Source of the DNA: JBFAPK01 sp040676675
GTDB taxonomy: Bacteria > Actinomycetota > Actinomycetes > Mycobacteriales > Micromonosporaceae
NCBI RefSeq assembly: GCF_040676675.1
Contig: NZ_JBFAPK010000044.1
Coordinates: 1 to 64,000 of the forward strand
DNA length: 64,000 nucleotides
Direction: 5' to 3'
Both the position numbers and the translations under genes were made by a program. The notes under the pieces are model-generated. The model was not told the origin of the DNA. It saw only the letters and a list, made by a program, of their open reading frames with translations, and searched no databases. Position 1 is the stretch's first letter, and the number at the start of each line of letters is the position of its first letter. This document shows positions 42,018-51,204 of the stretch, piece by piece.

Positions 42018-44441
42018 CTACGAGGGGGTCGATTCGGCGGAGCGGCCCCGCCAGCGCCACTCGGCCACCATGGGGGCGTCCTCGCCGTAGCGGCGGGTGT
42101 GGTCGCGGCATTCCTGCCGGGCGTCGGCCATTCGTTGGCGTAGGTGGGCGGCGGTGGGGCCGAGGCCGGGTACCCGGTCGATGACGTCCATGACGAGGTG
42201 GAAGCGGTCGAGGTCGTTGAGCATGACCATGTCGAAGGGGGTGGTGGTGGTGCCTTCTTCCTTGTAGCCGCGGACGTGGAGGTTGGGGTGGTTGGTGCGG
42301 CGGTAGGTGAGGCGGTGGATGAGCCAGGGGTAGCCGTGGTAGGCGAAGATGATCGGCTTGTCGCGGGTGAAGATGGTGTCGAACTCGGAGTCGGGGAGGC
42401 CGTGGGGGTGGGCGTCGGCGGGTTGTAGCCGCATGAGGTCGACGACGTTGACGACGCGTACCTTGAGCTGGGGTAGGTGTTGGTGGAGCAGGTCGGTGGC
42501 GGCGAGGGTTTCGAGGGTGGGTACGTCGCCGGCGCAGGCGAGGACGACGTCGGGCTCGGTGCCGGTGTCGTTGCTGGCCCAGTCCCAGATGCCGAGTCCG
42601 CGCCGGCAGTGCAGGATGGCGTCCTCCATCGGCAGCCAGCAGGGGGCGGGTTGCTTGCCGGCGACCACGACGTTGACGTAGTGCCGGCTGCGTAGGCAGT
42701 GGTCCATGGTGGAGAGCAGGGTGTTGGCGTCCGGTGGCAGGTAGACGCGGACGACCTCGGCCTTCTTGTTGACGACGTGGTCGATGAAGCCGGGGTCCTG
42801 GTGCGAGAAGCCGTTGTGGTCCTGCTGCCAGACGTGGCTGGAGAGCAGGTAGTTCAGGGAGGCGACGGGTCGCCGCCAGGGTATGTCGCGGGTGACCTTG
42901 AGCCATTTGGCGTGTTGGTTGACCATCGAGTCGACGACGTGGATGAACGCTTCGTAGCTGGTGAACAGGCCGTGTCGGCCGGTGAGCAGGTAGCCCTCCA
43001 GCCAGCCCTGGCAGAGGTGTTCGGAGAGGACCTCCAGTACCCGCCCGTCGGGGGAGAGGTGGTCGTCGTCGGGTCGGATCTCCCCGAGGAAGACCCGGTC
43101 GGTCACCTCGAAGACCGCGTCGAGCCGGTTGGAGGAGATCTCGTCGGGCCCGAAGAGCCGGAACCGGTCCGGGTTCGCCGCGATCACGTCGCGCAGCCAG
43201 CTGCCGAGCACCCGGGTCGGCCCGGCGACCGCGCCGCCGGGCGCCGAGACCGGTACGGCGTAGTCGCGGTAGTCGGGCAGGACCAGGTCGCGCAGTACGC
43301 TGCCGCCGTTGGCGTGCGGGTTGGCGCTCATCCGCCGTTCCCCGGTGGGTGGCAGCGCCAGCAGCTCCTCGACCGGGGCGCCGGTGGCGTCGAAGAGCTC
43401 CTCCGGCCGGTACCCGCGCAGCCAGCGCTCCAACTCGGCCAGCCGGTCCGGGTCGTCGCGTACGCCGCCCAGCGGCACCTGGTGGGCGCGGTAGGTGCCC
43501 TCGACCTGGTGCCCGTCCACCTCGACCGGCCCGGTCCAGCCCTTGAGCGTCCGCAGCACCAGCATCGGCCAGCGAGGGCGCTCGGCCCGGCCGGTGCCGC
43601 GGGCCCGTCCCTGGATCGCCGCGATGTCGTCCAGCGCCCGGTCCAGGGTCGCGGCGAGTTCCCGGTGCACCCGGGTGCTGCTGACCCCGCCGACCGGAAC
43701 CTCGTTCGCCACCCCGTCGACCAGGTACGGCTGGTAGCCGAAGCCGCGCAGCATGCCGAGCAGGTCGTGACGGGGAATCCGGTCGAGCACCGCCGGGTTG
43801 GCGATCTTGTAGCCGTTCAGGTGCAGGATCGGCAGGACCGCGCCGTCGCGGGCCGGGTTGAGGAAGACGTTCGACAGCCAGCTCGCCGCCAGCGGCCCGG
43901 TCTCGGCCTCCCCGTCGCCGACCACGCAGGCGACCAGCAGGTCCGGGTTGTCGAACGCGGCGCCGTAGGCGTGCATCAGCGAGTACCCCAGCTCGCCGCC
44001 CTCGTGGATCGAGCCGGGCACCTCGGCGGCCACGTGGCTCGGGATGCCGCCCGGGAAGGAGAACTGCCGGAACAGCCGGGCCATGCCGGCCTCGTCCCGG
44101 GAGACCGACGGGTACAGCTCGCTGTAGGTCCCCTCCAGCCAGGTGTTCGCCACGATCGCCGGCCCGCCGTGCCCCGGCCCGGTCACCAGGATCGCGTTCA
44201 GCGCGCGCCGTACGATCGCCCGGTTCAGGTGGACGTAGACCAGGTTCAGCCCCGGACTCGTGCCCCAGTGCCCGAGGATGCGCGGCTTGACGTGTTCGGC
44301 CCGCAGCGGCTCGCGCAGCAGCGGGTTGTCCAGCAGGTAGATCTGCCCGACGGTGAGGTAGTTCGCCGCCCGCCAGTACGCGTCGACGCGCCGTAGCTCG
44401 TCGTCGGTCAGGGGTGCCTGCTGTTCCAGCGCGGTCGCCAC
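42018..44441 (-). CDS. xfp: Phosphoketolase
   Basis: An 807-residue thiamine-diphosphate enzyme cleaving xylulose 5-phosphate (and possibly fructose 6-phosphate) into acetyl phosphate and an aldose phosphate. Family signatures include the start region WRAANYLTVGQIYLLDNPLL, GHWGTSPGLN, GPGHGGPA, SFPGGIPSH, the TPP-binding GDGEAETGPLAASW and, near the end, YGEDAPMVAEW. Start GTG 44441. It has Usp genes on both sides (6-base and 11-base gaps). The 3' part (42018 to about 42960) switches to C-ending codons (CTC, GTC, CAA, GAA), unlike the 5' part, a sign of recombination. Confidence 0.95.
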   Translation of the reverse strand: MATALEQQAPLTDDELRRVDAYWRAANYLTVGQIYLLDNPLLREPLRAEHVKPRILGHWGTSPGLNLVYVHLNRAIVRRALNAILVTGPGHGGPAIVANTWLEGTYSELYPSVSRDEAGMARLFRQFSFPGGIPSHVAAEVPGSIHEGGELGYSLMHAYGAAFDNPDLLVACVVGDGEAETGPLAASWLSNVFLNPARDGAVLPILHLNGYKIANPAVLDRIPRHDLLGMLRGFGYQPYLVDGVANEVPVGGVSSTRVHRELAATLDRALDDIAAIQGRARGTGRAERPRWPMLVLRTLKGWTGPVEVDGHQVEGTYRAHQVPLGGVRDDPDRLAELERWLRGYRPEELFDATGAPVEELLALPPTGERRMSANPHANGGSVLRDLVLPDYRDYAVPVSAPGGAVAGPTRVLGSWLRDVIAANPDRFRLFGPDEISSNRLDAVFEVTDRVFLGEIRPDDDHLSPDGRVLEVLSEHLCQGWLEGYLLTGRHGLFTSYEAFIHVVDSMVNQHAKWLKVTRDIPWRRPVASLNYLLSSHVWQQDHNGFSHQDPGFIDHVVNKKAEVVRVYLPPDANTLLSTMDHCLRSRHYVNVVVAGKQPAPCWLPMEDAILHCRRGLGIWDWASNDTGTEPDVVLACAGDVPTLETLAATDLLHQHLPQLKVRVVNVVDLMRLQPADAHPHGLPDSEFDTIFTRDKPIIFAYHGYPWLIHRLTYRRTNHPNLHVRGYKEEGTTTTPFDMVMLNDLDRFHLVMDVIDRVPGLGPTAAHLRQRMADARQECRDHTRRYGEDAPMVAEWRWRGRSAESTPS

Positions 44442-44447
44442 GTCGTC

Positions 44448-45284
44448 TCACTCCTGGATGTAGAGCTCGTGGGCGCTGCGGACCACCGCCACCGGCACCG
44501 GCGAGTGGTAGAGCAGTGCCTGGGATACCGAACCCAACATTCCCCGCCACGGCTGGTCGCCACGCGCGCTCACCACCACGAGTTGGGCCTGCCGGGACTC
44601 GGCGATCAGCACCTGCTCGGGATCGTCGACCCGGACCCGCTCGGTGACCCGTACCGAGGGGTACTTCTCCCGGCAGGGGCGCACCGCCTCGGCCAGCTGC
44701 TCGGTGGTGGGCGCCTCCCGGTGCGGGTGCTCCTCCGGATCCCAGGCGCGCAGGACCAGCAGCTCCGTGCCGCGCCGGGCGGCCGCGTCGAAGCCGAAGT
44801 CGAGCGCCGCGTACGAGCCGCCGGAACCGTCGAAGCCGACCAGTACCGGTCCCTGGTCCGGCGGGCTCTCGCGGACGACGAGCACGCTGCAGCCGGCCCG
44901 GGCCGCGATCTGCACCGACAGCGTGTCGGCCGGTACCGCGTCGGGGCACGTCAGCTCGCCGTCGCCGATCACGGTCAGCGCGGCCGAGCCGGACTCGCGC
45001 AGCAGGGTGGTGAGTGCCGGGCCCTCGATCAGCGCGGTGCTGATCTCGACCCTCGGCTCGGCCGAGCGCGCCGTGGTCGCCGCCCGGTCGAGCAGCAGCT
45101 CGGTGGGGCGGCGCAGCTCGTTGGCGGGCGGGGCCTCCAGCTCGGGGCTCCAGTTGAAGGAGTGCACGATCCGCAGCGGGCGCTCGTACCGGGCCGCCTC
45201 CCGGGTGGCCATCCGGACGGCGGAGAGCCCGAGTGGGGTGTCGTCGACCCCGACCACGATCGGCGCCTTGGCGTAAGCGCTCAT
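44448..45284 (-). CDS. Universal stress protein, two Usp domains
   Basis: A 278-residue tandem Usp protein: IVVGVDDTPLGLSAVRMA and VLVGFDGSGGSYAALDFGF begin the two repeats. The first repeat lacks the Gly-rich ATP loop, and the second has a degenerate one (SARGDQPWRGMLGS), so nucleotide binding is less certain than in its downstream partner. ATG 45284 has GGAGGTGA upstream at good distance; GTG 45293 is too close. First gene of the usp-xfp-usp operon. Confidence 0.9.
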   Translation of the reverse strand: MSAYAKAPIVVGVDDTPLGLSAVRMATREAARYERPLRIVHSFNWSPELEAPPANELRRPTELLLDRAATTARSAEPRVEISTALIEGPALTTLLRESGSAALTVIGDGELTCPDAVPADTLSVQIAARAGCSVLVVRESPPDQGPVLVGFDGSGGSYAALDFGFDAAARRGTELLVLRAWDPEEHPHREAPTTEQLAEAVRPCREKYPSVRVTERVRVDDPEQVLIAESRQAQLVVVSARGDQPWRGMLGSVSQALLYHSPVPVAVVRSAHELYIQE

Positions 45285-45397
45285 CGTCGTCACCTCCGGG
45301 ACCGGTCACCCGGTACGTCCGGCGGCCGAGGACGTGGACACGCCGCGTACCCGTCCAATTCCTTACGGTAGTGGTGGCGCCGGTGTGGCGGGGCCGG

Positions 45398-46159
45398 CTA
45401 GCGGGATTCGACCCGCACGACCACGATCGTGGCGTTGTCCCGGCCGCCCGCGGCCAGGGTGTCGGCCAGCACCGTACGCGCCGCGGCGGCCGGCGCCCCG
45501 GCGAGCAGCTCCCGCAGCCGGTGGTAGTCGACCTGCTCGGCCACCCCGTCCGTGCAGAGGCAGTAGACGTCACCCGGGCGCAGCGAGACGTTCGACAGGT
45601 CCGGCTCGGGCTCGTCGGGGTGCCCCACGTAGCGGGTGAGCTGGTAGCGGGCCGAGGCCGCGGCCGGCGAGTCGGCGGGGTACCAGCCGTAGACCGCGCC
45701 GAGCCAGGCGACGGTGTGGTCGACCGTGAGCAGTTCGAGCAGGCCGCCCCGGAGCCGGTAGGCCCGGGAGTCGCCGAGCTGGACGATCCAGGCGTCCTCG
45801 CCCGAGGCGCCGGCGAGCAGGGCGGTCAGCGTGCACCCGGTCAGCTCGGCCAGCCGGGCCCCGGCGGTACGCACGCGGCGCTGCACCGCGGCGACCGCCG
45901 CCCGCAGCGCGGCCGCGTCGGCGGCACCGTCCAGCTCGCGTACCTGCCGGACCAGGGTCGACATGGCCGTCGTGCCGGCCAGCGCGCTGCCCCGCCCGTC
46001 GCCCATCCCGTCGGCGACGGCGAAGAAGGGCAGCTTCTCGTCGACGTGCAGCACGTCGAAGTTGGCCGCGTACCGGTTGCCGACCCGGGTACCGGCGGCC
46101 ACCTCCAGCCGGTACGGGCCCCATTCGAGGCTGCGGACGACGTCGCTCTCGACCGGCAT
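45398..46159 (-). CDS. PP2C-family serine/threonine phosphatase
   Basis: A 253-residue metal-dependent phosphatase. The metal-binding Asp residues sit in FFAVADGMGDGRGS, VYCLCTDGV and GGRDNATIVVV; IVQLGDSRAYRLRGG and LTVDHTV are also conserved. The usual Arg of motif 1 is replaced by GNRYAANFD, in which the family has [N/D]-E/D. It reverses Ser/Thr kinase signalling; no kinase gene is adjacent. No membrane helix, so cytosolic. Confidence 0.88.
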   Translation of the reverse strand: MPVESDVVRSLEWGPYRLEVAAGTRVGNRYAANFDVLHVDEKLPFFAVADGMGDGRGSALAGTTAMSTLVRQVRELDGAADAAALRAAVAAVQRRVRTAGARLAELTGCTLTALLAGASGEDAWIVQLGDSRAYRLRGGLLELLTVDHTVAWLGAVYGWYPADSPAAASARYQLTRYVGHPDEPEPDLSNVSLRPGDVYCLCTDGVAEQVDYHRLRELLAGAPAAAARTVLADTLAAGGRDNATIVVVRVESR

Positions 46160-46292
46160 CGGTCAGCCCCGGTCGGACGCGGGCAGGTGGGCAGGCATGA
46201 TCGACCACGCTAGCAAGGTCGGGCCCCGGGGTCGGCCTCCCACGCCGGCACGCCGCGACCCGGCCCGGTTTCTCCAGGTCTCGGCCGGCTCG

Positions 46293-47366
46293 CTACCAGA
46301 TCTCGGGCGGCGCCATCGCGAGCAGCCGCGCGATCAGCTCGCGGCGACTGCGTACCCCGGTCTTCTGGAAGATGGACTTCAGGTGGTCCTGCACCGTCAG
46401 GTTGGTCAACGACAGGGCTCGGGCGATCTCGCTGGTACTGCCGCCGCGTACGACCGCCAGCGCCACCTCCTGCTCGCGGCCGCTGAGCCCGTAGCCGGTG
46501 AGGACGACCGGCAGCACCTCGACGGGGGAGGCCGCGGTCACCACCACGGCCACCCGACCGTCGGCGCGGCCGTCGAGCAGGGACGCGTGTACGACCAGCC
46601 ACGCGCCGCCGCGGTCGCGGACGCGGGCCTTCGCGGGCCGGGTGACCCGGTCGGCGTACGCCCGCCGGGCCTCGGTGGCGACGACGACGAAACAGGCCGG
46701 CACCGCGAGACCCGGCTCGTCCTCCGTCAGCTCGTCGATGATCGCCTGGGCCGCCGGGTCGGCCGCCAGCAGCTCGTTGCGGGCACCGAGCACGGCCGTC
46801 GCCGGCAGGTGGTCGGCGTACGGTCCCCGCTCGCCGCGCGGCCGGTGCAGGTCACGCAGCGCGGCGCCGAGTTCCCGGGCGACCTGGCGGGCGAGCCGCA
46901 GCTGGTGCGGCGTGTAGAAGCCCCGGTCGGGTGCCCGCATGAACGCCGCGCACCCCCACCGGCCGCCCCGCGCGTCGAAGTTCGCCCTCAGTTCGTCGCC
47001 GAAGCCGGCCGAGGCGAGCTGTTGCCGGTAGCGGATGCTCCGGTCGACCCGCCCCTGCGTGGCCTGGCTGAGGGCGTCCGCCGGCTGGCCGCTCTGCCGG
47101 ATCTTGACGAACGTCGCGACGTCGTCGGCCCCGTACTCCATCGCGACGGCCTGGGCGAACCCGCGCGGGTCGAGCCCGTCGGCCTGTACGGTGCCGATCA
47201 GCCCGGTCACCGGGTCGTTGAGGTGCCAACAGACCGCGTCGAACCCGACCGACTCGCGGAGCAGGTCGGTGCACTGCCGGAACATCTCCGCGGGCGGCGG
47301 GCGTACCCCGGTGATGTCGCGGAGCATGCCCAGGACGGCCCGGTGGGCCTGGCGGCGAGTGACCAC
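46293..47366 (-). CDS. LuxR-type regulator with GAF-like sensory domain
   Basis: A 357-residue regulator. The N-terminal 180 residues look like a GAF domain (VGFDAVCWHLNDPVTGLI... GGRWGCAAFMR). The C-terminal LuxR HTH is LSGREQEVALAVVRGGSTSEIARAL, then TVQDHLKSIFQKTGVRSRRELIARL. Start GTG 47366 or an earlier one. Orphan; the target is not evident, though it lies between the PP2C gene and the muramidase genes. Confidence 0.88.
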   Translation of the reverse strand: MVTRRQAHRAVLGMLRDITGVRPPPAEMFRQCTDLLRESVGFDAVCWHLNDPVTGLIGTVQADGLDPRGFAQAVAMEYGADDVATFVKIRQSGQPADALSQATQGRVDRSIRYRQQLASAGFGDELRANFDARGGRWGCAAFMRAPDRGFYTPHQLRLARQVARELGAALRDLHRPRGERGPYADHLPATAVLGARNELLAADPAAQAIIDELTEDEPGLAVPACFVVVATEARRAYADRVTRPAKARVRDRGGAWLVVHASLLDGRADGRVAVVVTAASPVEVLPVVLTGYGLSGREQEVALAVVRGGSTSEIARALSLTNLTVQDHLKSIFQKTGVRSRRELIARLLAMAPPEIW

Positions 47367-47409
47367 GGCGACAAGCTACTTCCCTCGTGCACGCGGATCG
47401 GTCAGCGGC

Positions 47410-48348
47410 TCAGCATTCGAAGTGCCACTGGTCCACCACCCGGCCGTCGCTCAGCACCACCACGACCCGCCAGACCCGGCCGGTCGGACAGGCGGCGGAG
47501 CCGCCGCCGGAGGAGCCGTCGCCCCCGCCGCCCCACGGAACGTCCCACTGGTAGCTCGCGATCCCGTTGTCGTACGGGGTGTATCCGGGATGGTCGGGGC
47601 GCGGCATGCCGGGGATCTCGGGCGCCACCGGCGGCGGTCCCGGCGGGGTGAACCGGGGCTCGGGAACGTCGCACAGGAAGCCCCGCTGCATCAGGTCGAC
47701 GTCCTGCCGGGCGCGGTTGCCGGTCTGGCTGTACCAGCTCGAATTCTGCATCTCCCGCGCGGCGGCCGCGAAGTCGCTCTCGGTCAACGCGGCGAGCATG
47801 TTCCGGAACTGCGCCAGGCGGGTGGGTCCCAGGTTGAACATCATATCGATCAGTACGGCCTTCCGGACGTTGGAAAGCCGGTCGAAGCCCGGCACCAACT
47901 GCCGGACATGGGTGGTGGCCTCGGCGACGGTGATCTCGAACAGCTTCGTTATCTGTTCCTGCGTCAGGTCGGCCCGACCCGCGCGCACGTCGGCGTAGTT
48001 CGCGCCGACGGCGGCGAGCGTGGCCGCGGCGTCCGGGCGATCGAGATTGAAGCCGATGCCGACGGTCGGAATGCCCAGGCTGTCCAGGTAGACGTGCGGG
48101 TCACCCGCGAGCCCGTGCGTGCTTTCGTGGCCGGCGATGAACGCCTTCAGCTCGCCGACCTGCATCTCGCGCGGTACCCGGTTCGACGGGCACGGGCCGT
48201 TCGGCTGCGGCGTCCCGGGCTGGTCCTTGCCGATCGGTGCCGAGCCGGCGTGGGCCGGGACCGTCCCCACGGGCGCGACCGTGACGAGCGCGGTGGTCAG
48301 GCCGAGCAGCATGGCGGCCACCCGTGCACGCCGGGGATATCTGCGCAT
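47410..48348 (-). CDS. Secreted T4-lysozyme-like muramidase (GH24 type)
   Basis: A 312-residue exported protein: signal peptide (AAMLLGLTTALVTVAPVGTVPAHA), then a T4-lysozyme-like domain. Its catalytic residues align by motif: Glu 75 (AGHES), Asp 89 (VYLDS) and Thr 95 (IPTVGIGF), with the Asp-Thr spacing of T4 lysozyme, followed by the helical lobe ending SSWYSQTGNRARQDVDLMQRG. It should cut the MurNAc-GlcNAc bond of peptidoglycan. A Pro/Gly-rich linker leads to a small C-terminal module with two Cys ending the chain (WHFEC). Divergent from a paralogue with the same design. Confidence 0.82.
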   Translation of the reverse strand: MRRYPRRARVAAMLLGLTTALVTVAPVGTVPAHAGSAPIGKDQPGTPQPNGPCPSNRVPREMQVGELKAFIAGHESTHGLAGDPHVYLDSLGIPTVGIGFNLDRPDAAATLAAVGANYADVRAGRADLTQEQITKLFEITVAEATTHVRQLVPGFDRLSNVRKAVLIDMMFNLGPTRLAQFRNMLAALTESDFAAAAREMQNSSWYSQTGNRARQDVDLMQRGFLCDVPEPRFTPPGPPPVAPEIPGMPRPDHPGYTPYDNGIASYQWDVPWGGGGDGSSGGGSAACPTGRVWRVVVVLSDGRVVDQWHFEC

Positions 48349-48487
48349 CGAGCATCTCTCTTCCAGAAGGGACGTCCTCGCCGGGAGTTCGTCGGTGGGG
48401 CGGGGAAAGGCCGAGACGACGTAGGCGAGGAATCCTCACGTCCGGTCGGCGGTGGCCACACTAGTGACGCCCTCGCGATCCCCGGTA

Positions 48488-48503
48488 TCCCAGATTTCTG
48501 GGA
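48488..48503. promoter_or_regulatory. Dyad in the gap between the two muramidase genes
   Basis: TCCCAG-ATTT-CTGGGA is a perfect 6-bp inverted repeat near the centre of the 288-base divergent gap. It may bind a common regulator of both genes; no assignment. Confidence 0.4.
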
Positions 48504-48636
48504 GATGGCGGCTCCAGGGGGCGCCTCGCTAACGTGAGTCGGGCCGCCGGACTCGAACGTTTCCCGGCCGTATTCCCTCCCTGATCCCGTGCTCGGCGTA
48601 CGTCCGTCGAGCGGTACCCGCTGCAAGGGGAAAACC

Positions 48637-49554
48637 ATGAGCGAGACGACCCGCCGCCGGCGTACCAAAGCCGTGCGGCTGCTGCTCGGCGTCGGCGCGG
48701 CCACCGTGGCGGCGACCGTGCTGGCCACCACTCCGGCGCTCGCGGGCGGCACGCCGCCGCCCCCGCCGCCCGGGAAGCCCACCGATCCGCCCGACCCGGG
48801 ACCGTGCGGACCGATGAAGACCATGCGCGACATGGACATGCGCGAGATCAAAGAGATGATCGCCAGGCACGAGAGCCCCAACGGACTCGCCGGCGACCCG
48901 CACGTCTACCGGGACAGCCGGGGTATCCCCACCGTCGGCATCGGCTTCAACCTCAACCGCGCCGACGCCGCGGCCGCGCTCGCCGCCGTCGGGGCGAACT
49001 ACGCCGACGTGCTCGCGGGCCGGGCCGACCTCACCCAGTTGCAGACCACACTGCTGTTCGAGCAGGCCATGGCCGAGGCGTACTCGGCGGCGTACCGGCT
49101 GGTGCCCGGATTCGACAACCTCTCCATGTCCCGGCAGGCCGTGGTCCTCGACATGATCTTCAACCTCGGGCCCACCGGCGTGGCGCAGTTCCAGAACATG
49201 CTGGCCGCCATCAACCGCGGTGACTTCGAGGCCGCCGCGAACGAGATGGCGAGTTCCGCCTGGAAGACGCAGGTGGGAACCCGGGCCACCCACGACATCG
49301 CGATCATGCGCCGGGGCGGGGTCTGCGATCCGAAGCCGCTACCGGTACCGCCGCCGCCGGTGTCGCCCGACATTCCCGGGATACCGGTCAACCCGGTGCG
49401 CTACCCGAACGACGTGACGACCATCCAGCCGTCGTCGCCGCCCGACACCACGGGTGGCGGCGGTGGTGTGGGGCACATGAAGTGCAACTTCACCCGGATC
49501 GAGGTCTACTACGAGAATCACTGGGTCGGCTTCCTCGACATCTACTGCGCCTGA
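48637..49554 (+). CDS. Secreted T4-lysozyme-like muramidase (GH24 type), paralogue
   Basis: A 305-residue exported protein. The signal (LLLGVGAATVAATVLATTPALA) is followed by a Pro-rich stretch, then the lysozyme domain with Glu 79 (ARHES), Asp 93 (VYRDS) and Thr 99 (IPTVGIGF), then Pro-rich linker and a short C-terminal module with two Cys (MKCNFTRIEVYYENHW, ending DIYCA). ATG 48637 has AAGGGGA upstream. The 3' end overlaps the convergent sigma-factor gene by 13 bases. Confidence 0.82.
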   Translation: MSETTRRRRTKAVRLLLGVGAATVAATVLATTPALAGGTPPPPPPGKPTDPPDPGPCGPMKTMRDMDMREIKEMIARHESPNGLAGDPHVYRDSRGIPTVGIGFNLNRADAAAALAAVGANYADVLAGRADLTQLQTTLLFEQAMAEAYSAAYRLVPGFDNLSMSRQAVVLDMIFNLGPTGVAQFQNMLAAINRGDFEAAANEMASSAWKTQVGTRATHDIAIMRRGGVCDPKPLPVPPPPVSPDIPGIPVNPVRYPNDVTTIQPSSPPDTTGGGGGVGHMKCNFTRIEVYYENHWVGFLDIYCA

Positions 49555-50786
49555 CCTCGGGCACCGGGTCGGGCGGGTGGCCGCACCCGAGCGGCCCGGG
49601 CCTCCAGGTAGCGCCGCTCGGCGAGGCTGGCGGTGGCCCGCGCGGCGCGCCGGTAGTGCTCGTACGCCCCGGCCGGGTCGCCGACCTGCTCCAGCAGGTG
49701 CGCCCGTACGGAGAGCAGCCGGTGATGCCCGGCCATCCGCTCGTCGGCGTCGAGCGTGGCGAGCAGCTCCAGCCCGGCCGGCGGGCCCTGCGTCTCGGCG
49801 AGCGCGATCGCCCGGTTGAGGGTGACCATCGGGTTGGGCGCGATCCGCTCCAGGATCAGGTAGAGGGCGTGCACCTGGGCCCAGTTGGTCTCCTCGGCCG
49901 TGGCCGCGTCGTCGTGCGTGGCGGCGATGGCGGCCTGGAGCTGGTACGGCCCCAGCGTCGGGCCGGCCAGCGCCGCCTTGACCAGCGCGCTGCCCTCGTC
50001 GATCGAGGCGCGGTCCCACCTCGTGCGGTCCTGCTCGTCCAGGGGCACCAGGTCGCCGGCGGCCGTCGTACGCGCCTCGCGGCGGGCGTGGGTCAGCAGC
50101 ATCAGCGCGAGCAGCCCGGTCACCTCGCCGTCCTCGGGCAGTTGGGCGTGCACCATCCGGGTCAGCCGGATCGCCTCGCGCGCGAGGTCGGCGCGGTGCA
50201 GCTCGCTGCCGGAGGAGGCGGTGTAGCCCTCGTTGAAGATCAGATAGAGCACGTGCAGGACGACGCGCAGCCGCTCCTCGCGCTCGGCGCCCGCCGGCAG
50301 GCCGAACGTACTGCCGGCGGCCCTGATCCGCTGCTTGGCTCGGCTGATCCGGGCCGCCATCGTGGCCTCCGGCACCAGGAACGCGCGGGCGATCTCGGCG
50401 GTGGTCAGGCCGCCGACCGCCCGCAGCGTCAGGGCGGTCTGCGAGGCGGGGGTCAGCGCCGGATGGCAGCACATGAAGAGCAGGACGAGCGTGTCGTCGG
50501 TCTCCGGCACCTCCGGGGGCACCACCTCGGCGGCCGTGGCCGACTCCCGCTCGCGGCGCGCGTGGTCGCTGCGCAGCTGGTCGATGAAGCGCCGGGAGGC
50601 GACCGTCACCAGCCAGCCGCGCGGGTTCTCCGGTACCCCCTCGGCGGGCCACCGCACCGTGGCGGCGAGCAGCGCCTCCTGTACCGCGTCCTCGCACCCC
50701 TCGAACTGCCCGTACCGGCGCACCAACGCGCCGAGGACCTGCGGCGTGAGTTCACGCAGCAGGTCCCCGATGGCTCGTGCCGTCAT
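49542..50786 (-). CDS. ECF-type sigma factor, ECF42 group
   Basis: A 414-residue sigma factor. Region 2 (residues about 1-85: FEGCEDAVQEALLAA, NPRGWLVTVASRRFIDQLR) and region 4 (about 105-165: GGLTTAEIARAFLVPEATMAARISRAKQRI) are followed by a long helical, TPR-like C-terminal extension (about 170-410) that the ECF42 group needs for activity. There is no anti-sigma gene. The partner is the upstream DGPF/YCII gene, whose stop overlaps this ATG by 4 bases (ATGA). The operon promoter has the group's two-part element. Confidence 0.92.
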   Translation of the reverse strand: MTARAIGDLLRELTPQVLGALVRRYGQFEGCEDAVQEALLAATVRWPAEGVPENPRGWLVTVASRRFIDQLRSDHARRERESATAAEVVPPEVPETDDTLVLLFMCCHPALTPASQTALTLRAVGGLTTAEIARAFLVPEATMAARISRAKQRIRAAGSTFGLPAGAEREERLRVVLHVLYLIFNEGYTASSGSELHRADLAREAIRLTRMVHAQLPEDGEVTGLLALMLLTHARREARTTAAGDLVPLDEQDRTRWDRASIDEGSALVKAALAGPTLGPYQLQAAIAATHDDAATAEETNWAQVHALYLILERIAPNPMVTLNRAIALAETQGPPAGLELLATLDADERMAGHHRLLSVRAHLLEQVGDPAGAYEHYRRAARATASLAERRYLEARAARVRPPARPGARGQAQ

Positions 50787-51154
50787 GCCTCCAATTGTCC
50801 GTCGGCGAACATCACCTGCCGCACCTCGACACCCAGACCCTCGATCGCGGTGTCCGGGATCCGCGCGGCCAGCTCGATCGCCCGCTCCCTGTTCTCGCAG
50901 TCGATCAGGTAGAAACCGCCCAGGTACTCCTTGAACTCCACGAACGGCCCGTCGGTGACCACGGGCTGGCCGTTGCGTACGGAGACCACGGCGGCCTGTG
51001 ACGGGTCGGCCAGCGCCTGCGTGGTGATCAACTCGCCGGACTCCTTCAGCGCCTGGAGGAACTTCCCGTGGCCCTCGCCGATCGCCGCCTGCTCCTCCTC
51101 GGTCAGCGCGTCCAGCACGGCCGGGTTGATGTAGAGGCTGATCAGGAACTGCAT
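50783..51154 (-). CDS. YCII/DGPF-domain protein, ECF42 partner
   Basis: A 123-residue small ferredoxin-like protein: MQFLISLYINPAVLDAL, then the diagnostic VTDGPFVEFKEYLGGFYLIDC block. DGPF proteins are genetically linked to ECF42 sigma factors and are thought to be targets or signal carriers. ATG 51154 has GAGGAG upstream; the longer frame to 51232 is unlikely. Cytosolic; reaction unknown. Confidence 0.9.
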   Translation of the reverse strand: MQFLISLYINPAVLDALTEEEQAAIGEGHGKFLQALKESGELITTQALADPSQAAVVSVRNGQPVVTDGPFVEFKEYLGGFYLIDCENRERAIELAARIPDTAIEGLGVEVRQVMFADGQLEA

Positions 51155-51204
51155 CTCGTACTCCTCGTGGTCCGCGGGCCCTCGGCCGGGCCCGTCACCC
51201 CCTT

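Noticed and set aside
41122..45284. Membership of the usp-xfp-usp operon in a DosR-type hypoxia regulon
   Set aside because: No DosR-like 18-20-bp dyad was found upstream of 45284; the idea rests only on gene content.
41122..45573. 1483-residue minus-strand frame
   Set aside because: Covers three real genes in changing frames; only the last ~290 residues are the genuine universal stress protein.
47410..49554. Prophage remnant because of the T4-lysozyme fold
   Set aside because: Both proteins have signal peptides and chromosomal-style linkers, and no holin, tail or integrase gene is near.
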